Positions 1 through 7,836 of a DNA stretch of 64,000 bases are shown here, piece after piece. Each line of letters begins with the position of its first letter. Position 1 is the stretch's first letter. Origin of the DNA: Dyella sp. ASV21 (GTDB lineage Bacteria > Pseudomonadota > Gammaproteobacteria > Xanthomonadales > Rhodanobacteraceae); contig NZ_JAELTT010000004.1 in assembly GCF_016428975.1 (NCBI RefSeq), forward strand, positions 61,518 through 125,517, read 5' to 3'. Position numbers and translations under genes: made by a program. A model generated the notes under the pieces. It saw only the letters and a list, made by a program, of their open reading frames with translations, searched no databases and was not told where the DNA came from.

Positions 1-1
1 C

Positions 2-367
2 AACAGCACCGAAGACGGGCGCAACCACAATCGCCGCGTGCTGGTGGTGATCCTCAGCGAGGACGCCGCGCCCCACCGCCTCTTCAACGACGCGCAGAAG
101 GGCCAGTTCGCCGGCAACGACGACACGCCCGCATCGGCCACCTCGGTCGGCGGCACGCTGCCGATGGTGCAAGCCCTGGCCAAGGCGCCATTGGGCGCGG
201 CCGATGCGCTGCCGGCAAACAAGGTGTTGCTGGTGCACCCGCCGATGAGTGTGCCGCCGGTTGCCGCGCCCGCCACCGACGACGCGCGTCGCGCGCTGCC
301 CGGCGCTACCGCTGGCGCCATGACGCTGGGCGCACCGCGCCTGACCACGCCGGAACACGGCCCGTAA
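2..367 (+). CDS. motD: C-terminal end of a MotB/MotD-like flagellar motor (OmpA-domain) protein, 5' truncated
   Basis: The reading frame is open from base 2 and stops at 365-367. Its first residues read NSTEDGRNHNRRV, the typical end of an OmpA/MotB peptidoglycan-binding domain, where the N and R residues help bind diaminopimelate. After the domain comes a low-complexity Ala/Pro-rich tail of about 100 residues, as in MotD of xanthomonads and pseudomonads. MotD with MotC forms a stator complex that anchors to the cell wall and conducts protons. Its position directly upstream of cheW agrees with the motC-motD-(parA)-cheW order in related genomes. The N-terminal membrane segment lies outside the window, so MotD rather than another OmpA-family protein is an inference from context. 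Confidence 0.75.
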   Translation, partial: NSTEDGRNHNRRVLVVILSEDAAPHRLFNDAQKGQFAGNDDTPASATSVGGTLPMVQALAKAPLGAADALPANKVLLVHPPMSVPPVAAPATDDARRALPGATAGAMTLGAPRLTTPEHGP

Positions 368-419
368 TCCACCATGCCGCACCACGCGCGGCATCGACGT
401 ATCCGAGGGAGTTGAAGTC

Positions 420-890
420 GTGAACCCCAACCCGATCCAAGGCGCGGACGAACGCTGGCTTTCCTTCCGTCTGGGGGGGCAGCTGTATGCCGCGCCGCTC
501 ACGCAGGTCAGCGAAGTGATCCGCGACGGCGAACTTACCCCGGTGCCGGGTGCGGCATCCGACCTGCTCGGCATCCGCCATCTGCGCGGCCGCATCGTGC
601 CGGTACTCGACGGCCGGCATCGCCTGGGTATGCCGGTGGAGCGCGGTGGCGATTCCTCGCAGGTGCGCCTGGTGATGTTGTCGCATGGCGTGCACCTGGT
701 GGGTTTGCGCGTGGATGCCATTGGCGACCTGATCTCGGTGGTTACCAAGGACATCGCGCCGCCGCCGCCGGGCGGCGTGGTGCGCATGGATGAGCCGGTG
801 TTCGGCGTCTATCCGTGGCAGGGCGGTTTTGTCGCACTGCTCGACGTACGCCGTCTGTGCCGTCTCCCGCAGGAGCAGGACGCGGCCTGA
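420..890 (+). CDS. cheW: CheW-like chemotaxis adaptor protein
   Basis: A 156-residue protein that is essentially one CheW domain (about residues 10-150). It shows the usual landmarks: WLSFRLGGQLYAAPLTQVSEVI near the N-terminus split by family-typical spacing, LLGIRHLRGRIVPVLD in the middle and FVALLDVRRL near the end. CheW couples chemoreceptors to the CheA kinase in the cytoplasmic array. The start is a GTG at 420 with a GAGGGAG ribosome-binding site eight bases upstream; no better ATG exists. It follows the motD-like gene by 52 bp, and a second CheW lies at 9641. Two CheW copies in one cluster are common in polar flagellates; this more divergent one may serve a different receptor subset (inference). 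Confidence 0.88.
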   Translation: MNPNPIQGADERWLSFRLGGQLYAAPLTQVSEVIRDGELTPVPGAASDLLGIRHLRGRIVPVLDGRHRLGMPVERGGDSSQVRLVMLSHGVHLVGLRVDAIGDLISVVTKDIAPPPPGGVVRMDEPVFGVYPWQGGFVALLDVRRLCRLPQEQDAA

Positions 891-987
891 TCCATCCTTG
901 TCGCTGGCGCGGCTATGCTTGGGTTCGCGCCGCTCCCAGCGAGGGCTGGCGCGTATCCCCATGAGGGACCCGCCAGGAGAGCGCCCG

Positions 988-2919
988 ATGTCTTCGCAAG
1001 TACCGGCTTCGTCCGCCGTTTCGGCCAGCCAGCGCGCGGTGGTCATCATCGCGGCGGCTTGTGTGCTGGCCCTGCTGTACTTCGGTCGTGAAGTGCTGGT
1101 GCCGATCGTGCTGGCGCTGTTCCTCAGCCTTTTGATGGCGCCGTGGGTCCGTCTCTATCGGCGCCTTGGCTTTGGCCATGCCGCCTCGGTGCTGATTGCC
1201 GTGGTCGCGCTGGTGGTAGTGGTCACCGGCATGACCACCATCATTGGCTCGCAGCTGGTGCACGTGGCACGCAGCCTGCCGCAGTACGAGGTGACCATCC
1301 ACGCCAAGGTGCAGGCGCTGCGCGGGGAAACCCTGGGGCGGCTGGATTTCATGCGGGGCGAATTGGGCAAGGTGATGGAGGATCAGGGCACGTCGCCTGC
1401 GCCGGCATCGGCCAGTACCGCCGCGCCTTTTGCGCTGCCGCCGTATCTCAGCTTGCCTGCAGGCGCCAAGCCCGCGCAGGTGCCCACGCATACGCCGTCC
1501 ACCCCGGTGGGCATCGTCACGCGCGTGCTGAGTGCCGCGTGGACGCCCGTGGAAACGGCCGGCATCGTGCTGGTGGTGCTGATCTTTGTGCTGCTGGAGC
1601 ACGAGTCGCTGCGCGATCGTTTTATTCGCTTGACCGGCGGCTCGGACCTGCGTGCCACCACGGCGGCGATCAACGATGCGGGCGAGCGGCTGTCGCGCTT
1701 TTTCCTTTCCACGTTCTCGGTCAATTTCGGCGTGGGCGTGGCGGTCTGGCTGGGGTTGACGCTGATTGGCGTACCCAGTGCGCCACTTTGGGGTGCGCTC
1801 ACCGCCGCGATGCGTTTCGTGCCCTACATCGGCGTCTGGCTGGTGGCCGCGCTGGTGGCGCTGTTCGCGGCCGCGGTGTCGCCGGGATGGTCGCTGCTGC
1901 TGATGACGGTGACGCTCTACGTGGTCGTGGAGCTGGTCGTGTCCCAGTTGATCGAACCGTTTCTCTACGGTCACACCACGGGCCTGTCGCCGCTCGCCGT
2001 CGTGGTATCGGCCATTTTCTGGAGCTGGCTGTGGGGCCCGGTGGGCCTGCTGATGTCCACGCCACTCACGTTGTGCCTGGTGGTGGCAGGGCGTCATGTG
2101 AAGGCGCTGGATCTACTCAACATCCTGCTGGGCGATGCGCCAGCGCTCACCCTGCCGCAACGGGTGTATCAGCGCGCCTTGTCGGGCGACGCGGCGGAAA
2201 TTCTGGGTGAGGCGCGCGAGTTCCTGAAGCGCAAGAGCTTCGCCGCGTATTGCGATGCGGTGTTGTTGCCGGCGATGCAGCTGGCGCGTATCGATCGCAC
2301 GCGCGGCACCATCAACCCCACGCAGCAGTCGGCGGTACGCAATACCATTTCGGCCGTGCTGGAGTCGCTCAGCAGCAAGGAGCGCAAGTGGTCGCGCTGG
2401 CGCCATCGCCCATCGGTACTGGAGGGCACCAGCATTGGCCGCAGCCTGCGTCAGCAGCGCGAGGACGCCACCGGGCGCTGGCAGGGGCCGTTGGTGGTGC
2501 CGCCGGGTTCGGTGGTGCTATGTGTGAGCCTGGGTTCGATGGTGGACGATCTGGCGGCCGAGTTGCTCACCCGTGTGCTGCGCGACCTGCAGATCGATGC
2601 CCGCCATTTGGCGGTGGAGGACTTTGCCGCGTTCGCCGCCGAGCCGCATCCGGAGATGACGCCCGATGCGGTGTCGATGGCCTACCTGGTGAGCGGCGAG
2701 CCCAGCGCGGAAAAGGACGCCCTCAACCGCCTGGCCGAGCGCCTGCGTCGTGAGATTCCGCAGGTCTGCCTGGTCGGCCTACTCTTGCCCGAGCCGCTGG
2801 TGGAGCCCGACCTCACCCAGCCGCTGAATCCCGACTTCAATGAAGTGGCACGCTCGCTGGAGCAAGCCGCGCAGCAGGCCATCGCACGCTTCCCCCAAGG
2901 GCGGGCCGACGCTCCGTAG
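988..2919 (+). CDS. AI-2E family (PerM-like) permease with a long C-terminal extension
   Basis: A 643-residue membrane protein. Residues about 15-370 carry the AI-2E/UPF0118 pattern: paired N-terminal helices (VVIIAAACVLALLYFGREV and VPIVLALFLSLLMAPWVRL), a soluble insert with a Pro/Ala-rich stretch, and a C-terminal bundle including YIGVWLVAALVALF, SQLIEPFLYGHTTGLSPLAVV and GLLMSTPLTLCLVV. Family members are proposed exporters of small molecules or sodium/proton antiporters. The last ~250 residues are soluble and unusual for the family (see findings). ATG 988 is preferred because AGGAG lies eight bases upstream; an in-frame ATG at 961 would add nine residues. No link to chemotaxis is visible beyond location. 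Confidence 0.85.
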   Translation: MSSQVPASSAVSASQRAVVIIAAACVLALLYFGREVLVPIVLALFLSLLMAPWVRLYRRLGFGHAASVLIAVVALVVVVTGMTTIIGSQLVHVARSLPQYEVTIHAKVQALRGETLGRLDFMRGELGKVMEDQGTSPAPASASTAAPFALPPYLSLPAGAKPAQVPTHTPSTPVGIVTRVLSAAWTPVETAGIVLVVLIFVLLEHESLRDRFIRLTGGSDLRATTAAINDAGERLSRFFLSTFSVNFGVGVAVWLGLTLIGVPSAPLWGALTAAMRFVPYIGVWLVAALVALFAAAVSPGWSLLLMTVTLYVVVELVVSQLIEPFLYGHTTGLSPLAVVVSAIFWSWLWGPVGLLMSTPLTLCLVVAGRHVKALDLLNILLGDAPALTLPQRVYQRALSGDAAEILGEAREFLKRKSFAAYCDAVLLPAMQLARIDRTRGTINPTQQSAVRNTISAVLESLSSKERKWSRWRHRPSVLEGTSIGRSLRQQREDATGRWQGPLVVPPGSVVLCVSLGSMVDDLAAELLTRVLRDLQIDARHLAVEDFAAFAAEPHPEMTPDAVSMAYLVSGEPSAEKDALNRLAERLRREIPQVCLVGLLLPEPLVEPDLTQPLNPDFNEVARSLEQAAQQAIARFPQGRADAP

Positions 2920-3251
2920 TCTTGCCCCGACTATCGAGTGATCGTGCTTGTGATGCTGGGTACGGTGCACGCGCATGGGCGTGACGCGCGCGCGTATATC
3001 TTTGTTGCAAATGGATTCGCGTGACATGGCTGGCTAGTTCCGTGCAGCCATGCATGCCCTCTCAAGTAGCGATGAAAGCGATGCAATGAGAGGACGTAGG
3101 TCCTAACTCGCTAGGTTTGCCCGGGAGGCACAAGCCGATGCGCGTGTGGTGCGCTCCAAAGCGGACGGCCAATTTGCCGCTGGAGGTGCTCGGTTCATTG
3201 CCATCCCGGCGAAGGCGGGGATACCGTGCCGTCGTGTAGGACGGGTGTTGC
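2920..3251. other. Intergenic region without a gene; contains a hairpin and a REP-like unit
   Basis: This 332-bp stretch lies between the permease (+) and the FlhB-like gene (-), so it is the tail of two converging units. It holds an 8-bp inverted repeat CATGGCTG/CAGCCATG at 3025-3032 and 3045-3052, without a T-run, and a REP-like unit at 3199-3228. Short open frames here have no ribosome-binding site or family resemblance. Confidence 0.6.
3199..3228. repeat. REP-like palindromic unit
   Basis: The core ATCCCGGCGAAGGCGGGGAT is an imperfect palindrome of the REP-like type widespread in xanthomonad intergenic regions. A related unit, arranged as an inverted pair, is found at 21469-21580 between the AraC and EamA genes. 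Two occurrences in 64 kb, both intergenic, support a dispersed repeat rather than chance. Confidence 0.55.
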
Positions 3252-3524
3252 TCAGCTTTCCGGTTCGGCCGCGTCGTAGATGCAGGACATCACCGCGGCG
3301 GCAGCGGCGTAAAGCGTGGCCGGTACATCGTTGCGCAGGCGCAGGGAGGCGAGCAGGGCCGCCATCTGCGGATCCTGATGCAGTGGAATGCCCAGGGCAC
3401 GGGCGCGCGCCAGCAGGGTCTCCAGCGACTCCGGCGGCAGCGTGGCTGGCGCGGGCGCATCCGCAGGGCCTCCGGTGAGGCGCAGGGTGACGCGGCGTTG
3501 AGCAGTTGGCAGTGGTGTGCTCAT
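3252..3524 (-). CDS. FlhB C-terminal-domain-like protein (FlhX/FhlB type)
   Basis: A 90-residue soluble protein whose second half (ARALGIPLHQDPQMAALLAS followed by DVPATLYAAAAAVMSCIY) matches the C-terminal cytoplasmic part of FlhB/YscU export switch proteins. The upstream N-P-T-H autocleavage site and membrane helices of FlhB are absent. Such free-standing FlhB-CC-like proteins can substitute for part of FlhB in hook-length switching in some bacteria (family knowledge). Start ATG at 3524 overlaps the fliK stop (ATGA), so the two are translationally coupled. Pairing with FliK, which binds FlhB-C to stop hook export, strengthens the assignment. An in-frame upstream extension to 3686 lies entirely within fliK and was rejected. 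Confidence 0.8.
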   Translation of the reverse strand: MSTPLPTAQRRVTLRLTGGPADAPAPATLPPESLETLLARARALGIPLHQDPQMAALLASLRLRNDVPATLYAAAAAVMSCIYDAAEPES

Positions 3525-4660
3525 GCGGTGGTCTTCAGCAGTATGGCGCTGTGCGGATTGTTGGTTTGCGGCAACCCTTGCTGGCAGCTCAGTTGATCCA
3601 GGATCAGCCCGTGCCCGCTGAGTTGCTGGCGCAAGGCGCCAAATTGCTGCTCCAGTCGTTCCACCGTGCTGGCACGCTCGGCCCACAAGCGTACCGACAG
3701 GCGCAGGTCACGCAGTTGCAGTTCGCCTTGCAGCGGCCCCAGCGCGGGCAGGTCGATGGCGAAGCCGAACACCCAGGCCCTGCGGTAATCGTCATCGGCG
3801 GTGTATTGCAGGTGGATCTGCAGGATGTCGTGACCGCCTTCCCCCTGGATGGGAATCTCGATCATCCACGCCGGTACCGTGGTGGCTTCCAACTGGGCCA
3901 CCTCCACGCGTGCCAGCGCCGCATGCACTTCGCCGTTGAGGCGGCCGAGCAGCACGTCCACGTCGTCATCGAGCAGTTCCGGCGGCAGGGCCATGCGCGG
4001 CTGCACCTGCAGGCCGCGTTGTTGCAGCGGCGGCGGGGTTTCCGTGCCGTTATCAGCGCTGCGGCGGCCGGGCAGGTAATCATCGAGCAGGCTGGCCAGT
4101 CGCAGCAGCGCGCCTTTCCAGTCCTCCTGGCCCAGGGCGGCCATGTTGACCTGGGCTTCGGCCAGTTCCGATTCCAGAAAGAGGCCGCTGCGCGCGATGG
4201 CTTCTTTTAGCCCTTCGGCGCGGGTGATTTCGGCCGGCGTGCGTACACCGTGTTCGAGCAGGGCCAGGGCGGGGCGCAGATAGGGGGGGAGCTGACGCAG
4301 CGCGGGGCGCTGGGACAGCGCCGCCAGCGTCGCCAGCAGGGGGGCGTAGCCATTCTGCTGGGGCAGCCGTTCGCGCATGGCGAGCTGGGTGGCGGGCTCG
4401 GCGGTTTGCGGCGCGATCACCTCCAACTGCGGTTGGGCGCCCAGCGTGAGCACGCGCACCTGAAACTGCGAGGGCAGTTGCCCACGAGGGGCCTCGGTCT
4501 CCACCGCCAGGGCGCCAATCTGCAATACCAGCAAGCCTTGCGGGTTGACGCCCAACGGTCGCGCAGCCAGCACCGTGCCTATGCGCCAACTCTCCGCTGC
4601 ACTGCCGGAGGCGGCGCCGGCCCAGGTGAGGGCGGCGAAACTGGTGGGTTGTATGACCAA
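3521..4660 (-). CDS. fliK: Flagellar hook-length control protein FliK
   Basis: A 379-residue protein with a variable N-terminal half and a C-terminal Flg_hook domain (about residues 270-365). The landmarks are WMIEIPIQ, ILQIHLQY, LQLRDLRLSVRLWAE and an amphipathic segment ending RQQLSGHGLILDQLSC. FliK is a secreted ruler that interacts with FlhB-C to switch the export apparatus from hook to filament subunits. The N-terminal half is Leu/Ala/Gln-rich without the long repetitive Ser/Thr region of some FliKs. The start is ATG 4660, with an AAGGAGCC ribosome-binding site, and a sigma-28 promoter match lies at 4712-4738 on this strand. It overlaps the FlhB-like gene by four bases. Being transcribed opposite to its che neighbours, it forms its own two-gene unit. 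Confidence 0.85.
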   Translation of the reverse strand: MVIQPTSFAALTWAGAASGSAAESWRIGTVLAARPLGVNPQGLLVLQIGALAVETEAPRGQLPSQFQVRVLTLGAQPQLEVIAPQTAEPATQLAMRERLPQQNGYAPLLATLAALSQRPALRQLPPYLRPALALLEHGVRTPAEITRAEGLKEAIARSGLFLESELAEAQVNMAALGQEDWKGALLRLASLLDDYLPGRRSADNGTETPPPLQQRGLQVQPRMALPPELLDDDVDVLLGRLNGEVHAALARVEVAQLEATTVPAWMIEIPIQGEGGHDILQIHLQYTADDDYRRAWVFGFAIDLPALGPLQGELQLRDLRLSVRLWAERASTVERLEQQFGALRQQLSGHGLILDQLSCQQGLPQTNNPHSAILLKTTA

Positions 4661-4711
4661 GCAAGGCTCCTTGCAGGGGGCGCGTTGCGCACGCGCCCAT
4701 CCGTGCCCTAG

Positions 4712-4738
4712 TCATCGGCCGCCCTGGCGGGAACTTTA
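4712..4738 (-). promoter_or_regulatory. Sigma-28 (FliA) promoter of fliK
   Basis: Read on the minus strand: TAAAGTTC (4738-4731), an 11-base spacer, then GCCGATGA (4719-4712). The enterobacterial FliA consensus is TAAAGTTT-N11-GCCGATAA. The match is 14 of 16 with the exact spacer, about 50 bases upstream of the fliK start. Confidence 0.8.
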
Positions 4739-4786
4739 GGGCCATTTTGGCGGCTCGCATCACAGCTTTTAGGTGCGTCGCACGGC

Positions 4787-4813
4787 TAAAGCGATCTGTG
4801 CCATGGCCGATAC
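4787..4813 (+). promoter_or_regulatory. Sigma-28 (FliA) promoter of the STAS-cheY-cheA operon
   Basis: TAAAGCGA (4787-4794), an 11-base spacer, then GCCGATAC (4806-4813) matches TAAAGTTT-N11-GCCGATAA with exact spacing. Transcription would begin near 4820, so an ATG at 4803 that lies inside this element cannot be the start of the following gene; this supports the ATG at 4857. Confidence 0.8.
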
Positions 4814-4856
4814 AACCCACGAAGACGCCCACGGGGCGCAGCGAGGAACAGGTGGC

Positions 4857-5180
4857 ATGGGCGCAAAGCAGGCGATAACGCAGGCGGGTCAGGGCGACGC
4901 ACGTACGGTGGCGCTGCCGGCCGATTTTCGCCTGGCCGGGCTGGACGAGGTGAAGACGTGCCTGGTCGAGGCGTTCGATGCACCGGCGGTGCAGCTCGAC
5001 GGCGCCGCGGTGGAACGCGTGGATACCGCTGCCCTGCAGCTGCTGGTGGCGTTCCGGCGCGAAGCGTCGGCACGCGGCCAGTCGCCGACCTGGCTGGGCG
5101 TGAGCGCAGCAATACACGATGCCGCCGGCGTGCTCGGCTTGGCAAAGGCTTTGGAATTGCCGGCACCGATGCCGGCCTGA
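4857..5180 (+). CDS. STAS-domain protein of the chemotaxis cluster
   Basis: A 107-residue single STAS domain (anti-sigma-factor-antagonist fold). The core is VQLDGAAVERVDTAALQLLV, where the position usually phosphorylated in SpoIIAA-type proteins (Asp-Ser-Ser) reads Asp-Thr-Ala, so Thr could be the target if it is regulated. It precedes cheY by 14 bp and is first in the operon. Xanthomonad and Shewanella/Pseudomonas che clusters carry a similar small STAS protein before cheY. ATG 4857 has a GAGGA site nine bases upstream; ATG 4803 would fall in the -10 of the sigma-28 promoter and lacks a ribosome-binding site. Its molecular partner is unknown. Confidence 0.78.
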   Translation: MGAKQAITQAGQGDARTVALPADFRLAGLDEVKTCLVEAFDAPAVQLDGAAVERVDTAALQLLVAFRREASARGQSPTWLGVSAAIHDAAGVLGLAKALELPAPMPA

Positions 5181-5194
5181 AACTGAGGTGGACG

Positions 5195-5557
5195 ATGGCA
5201 AAGATTCTTGCGGTGGACGATTCGGCTTCGATGCGCGGCATGGTGGCTTTCACCCTGCGTGGCGCCGGTCACGAGGTGAGCGAGGCCGAGAATGGCCAGA
5301 TGGCGCTGGACGTGGCGCGCGGCGGCAGCTTCGACCTGGTACTGGCCGACGTGAACATGCCGGTGATGGACGGCATCAGCATGGTGCGTGAGCTGCGCAC
5401 CATGCCGTCGTACAAGGGTGTGCCGATTCTGATGCTGACCACCGAGTCGCATACGGACAAGAAGATGGAAGGCAAGGCGGCGGGTGCTACCGGCTGGCTG
5501 GTCAAGCCGTTCGACCCCGAACAGCTGCTGGCCACCGTCAAGCGCGTGCTGGGCTAA
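5195..5557 (+). CDS. cheY: CheY-like chemotaxis response regulator
   Basis: A 120-residue stand-alone receiver domain. The acidic pocket is Asp8-Asp9, the phospho-acceptor is Asp52 in LVLADVNMP, the switch Thr is in LMLTTES (82-83), and Lys104 sits in WLVKPF. CheY-P, made by CheA, would bind the flagellar switch FliM, but the sequence resembles the receiver of CheY partners of CheA/CheD systems with no output domain, so it could also act as a phosphate sink. It starts at ATG 5195 with GAGGTG just upstream, lies 14 bp after the STAS gene and precedes cheA by 136 bp. Confidence 0.9.
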   Translation: MAKILAVDDSASMRGMVAFTLRGAGHEVSEAENGQMALDVARGGSFDLVLADVNMPVMDGISMVRELRTMPSYKGVPILMLTTESHTDKKMEGKAAGATGWLVKPFDPEQLLATVKRVLG

Positions 5558-5693
5558 GCAGAGCCGGATTCCGGTCCCGGCCGGAGTCCCGTGACTGTGC
5601 ACCTACCCTGGAGCGGCGCGGGCTCCCGGCTTGTGCCGGGATAGCGCCACCGTTGGAGCGCCCCGCAGGCGCCAATCCAAAGAGAAACACCCC

Positions 5694-7667
5694 ATGAGCA
5701 AGGCCGGTCTGGCGCAGTTCCAACAAGTGTTCATCGAAGAGAGTCTGGAAGGGCTCGATACGATGGAGTCGTCGTTGCTCGCGCTGGACAACGGCGGTGA
5801 CGGGGAGCTGGTGCATACCATTTTCCGTGCGGCGCACTCGATCAAGGGCGGCGCGGCCACCTTCGGCTTTCCGGAGATGTCCTCGTTCACTCATGATGCG
5901 GAATCGCTGTTGGACGAAGTGCGCGGCGGCAAGCGCGTCATCGACAGCGTCATCATCGAACTGCTGTTGCGCGCGGTGGATTGCCTGCGCGGCATGTTCG
6001 CCCGCGCTCAGGCTGGCCAGCCACTCAACGATGCGGTTTCCGATGGGTTGCGTGCCGAGCTGGCGACGGCCATGGGGCGCGCGCCCGTCGCCGAGGTGAA
6101 GGCGCGGCGCGCGGAGGATCACGGCGACGTTTGGGTTATCCGGTTTCGTCCGCATGCCGGCATGCTGGCGGGCGGTAACGATCCGCTGCGGTTGATTCGC
6201 GAACTTACCGGGCTGGGCGAGCTCACGGTCGCCGCGGAGCTGGACAAGCTGCCGGCTACGCTGGCGGCCCTGGAGCCCACCGAGTGCCATCTGGGTTGGA
6301 TCATCGAGCTGAAGGGCCTCGCCAAGCGCGCGGATATCAGTGCGGTGTTCGACTGGGTGGAGGGTGAGTGCGACCTGACCATCGAGGCCAAGCACGTGCC
6401 GGCCCCCGAGGCCGCACCCGCGCCTGCCGCGGCGGCACCGGTGGCGGATGTGGGGGCCGTGCGCGCCCAGCGCGAATCCAGCGCCGAATCCAGTTCGGTG
6501 CGTGTATCCATCGACAAGATCGATGGACTGATCAACCTGGTAGGCGAGCTGGTGATTACCCAGTCCATGCTCGACACCTTCCGTGGCGGCGAGATTGACC
6601 CGGCGCGATTGGCCATGCTCGAACAGGGCCTGGCCCAGTTGGGTCGCCACACGCGCGAGTTGCAGGAAAGCGTGATGGGCATTCGCATGCTGCCCATTGC
6701 GTCGGTCTTCAACCGCTTCCCCCGCATGGTGCGCGACATCAGCCAGAAGCTGGGCAAGCAAGTGAAGCTGGAGCTGGTCGGCGAGCAGACCGAGCTGGAC
6801 AAGACGGTGCTGGAGAAGATCGGCGATCCGATGGTGCACTTGGTGCGCAACGCCATCGACCACGGCCTGGAAACGCCGGACAAGCGCCGCGCCTCCGGCA
6901 AGGGCGACACCGGCACGCTCAAGCTGCAAGCCTCGCATCGCGGCGGCAATATCGTGGTGGAAGTGTCCGACGACGGCGCTGGCCTCAACCGCGATGCCAT
7001 CGTCAACAAGGCCATCCAGCGTGGCATCATCGCCAGCGCCGAAGGCATGACCGACGACCAGGTGGCCGAGCTGATTTTCCAGCCGGGCTTCTCCACGGCC
7101 GCCGTTACCACGGACCTGTCGGGTCGTGGCGTGGGCATGGACGTGGTCCGCCGCAACGTTTCCGACCTTGGCGGCACGGTCACCATCCGCAGCACGCAGG
7201 GCAAGGGCAGCACGTTCACCATTATCTTGCCGCTGACGCTGGCCATCATCGATGGGCTTACCGCTGCCGTGGGCGAGGAGCGCTACATCGTGCCGCTGGT
7301 ATCCATCGTGGAATCGGTGCAGTTGCGCGCTGAAGCCGTGCGCAGCGTCGCCGGCGGCGGCGAGCTGTTCCGCTTCCGCAACGAGTATCTGCCGGTGATC
7401 CGCCTGCACGATGTCTTCAACTGCGACAGCGCGGTGCAGGCCATCGACGAAGGGCTGATGGTCGTGGTGGAAGGCGACGGTACCCGCGTGGGTCTGTTTG
7501 TCGACGGCCTTATCGGGCAGCAACAGGCCGTGGTGAAGTCGCTGGAAGCCAACTACCGCCGCGTGCAGGGCGTGTCGGGCGCCACCATCCTGGCCGACGG
7601 TTCGGTCGCGCTGATCGTGGATATCGCCGGCCTGGTACGCATGCAGGGCCGCCGCAAAGCGGCCTGA
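5694..7667 (+). CDS. cheA: Chemotaxis histidine kinase CheA
   Basis: A 657-residue CheA with the five classical parts. P1 is an HPt domain with phospho-acceptor His48 in FRAAHSIKGG. A P2-like CheY/CheB docking region occupies about 140-235. An Ala/Pro linker is followed by P3 dimerisation (IDKIDGLINLVGELVITQS). P4 has the ATPase boxes HLVRNAIDHGLE, VSDDGAGL, GFST and GRGVGMDVV. P5 is CheW-like at the C-terminus (ERYIVPLVSIVESV). It autophosphorylates in receptor arrays and passes phosphate to CheY and CheB. Start ATG 5694 fits the family N-terminus; the upstream 136 bp may form hairpins (CCGGATTCCGG near 5565). All catalytic residues are intact. Confidence 0.95.
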   Translation: MSKAGLAQFQQVFIEESLEGLDTMESSLLALDNGGDGELVHTIFRAAHSIKGGAATFGFPEMSSFTHDAESLLDEVRGGKRVIDSVIIELLLRAVDCLRGMFARAQAGQPLNDAVSDGLRAELATAMGRAPVAEVKARRAEDHGDVWVIRFRPHAGMLAGGNDPLRLIRELTGLGELTVAAELDKLPATLAALEPTECHLGWIIELKGLAKRADISAVFDWVEGECDLTIEAKHVPAPEAAPAPAAAAPVADVGAVRAQRESSAESSSVRVSIDKIDGLINLVGELVITQSMLDTFRGGEIDPARLAMLEQGLAQLGRHTRELQESVMGIRMLPIASVFNRFPRMVRDISQKLGKQVKLELVGEQTELDKTVLEKIGDPMVHLVRNAIDHGLETPDKRRASGKGDTGTLKLQASHRGGNIVVEVSDDGAGLNRDAIVNKAIQRGIIASAEGMTDDQVAELIFQPGFSTAAVTTDLSGRGVGMDVVRRNVSDLGGTVTIRSTQGKGSTFTIILPLTLAIIDGLTAAVGEERYIVPLVSIVESVQLRAEAVRSVAGGGELFRFRNEYLPVIRLHDVFNCDSAVQAIDEGLMVVVEGDGTRVGLFVDGLIGQQQAVVKSLEANYRRVQGVSGATILADGSVALIVDIAGLVRMQGRRKAA

Positions 7668-7836
7668 TTCCCCGCGCGAAGGTGTCCCGGCGCACTCCGG
7701 GGTGGCGTGCAAAACCTAGTAAGCAACACCCGTCGCGACAGGAAGCCGTGACCACCGACCGCAAGGCCGGTGTAGAGCAGTGCAGGGAATGAATCCGGCA
7801 ATCGCATCCCGCCCTCTTCATTCTGAAGGTTTCCTC

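Noticed and set aside
4803..4856. Longer N-terminus for the STAS protein starting at ATG 4803
   Set aside because: The ATG lies inside the -10 region of the sigma-28 promoter and lacks a ribosome-binding site; ATG 4857 has GAGGA.
5538..7712. A 724-codon open frame on the minus strand across cheA
   Set aside because: It is the high-GC shadow of cheA: codon composition is His/Arg/Gln-rich, no ribosome-binding site or recognisable domain is present, and the plus strand has a complete conserved enzyme.
7735..7836. Upstream ATG at 7789 for the first receptor
   Set aside because: It adds a polar, non-family N-terminus before the membrane anchor and lacks a good ribosome-binding site; ATG 7837 has GAAGG.
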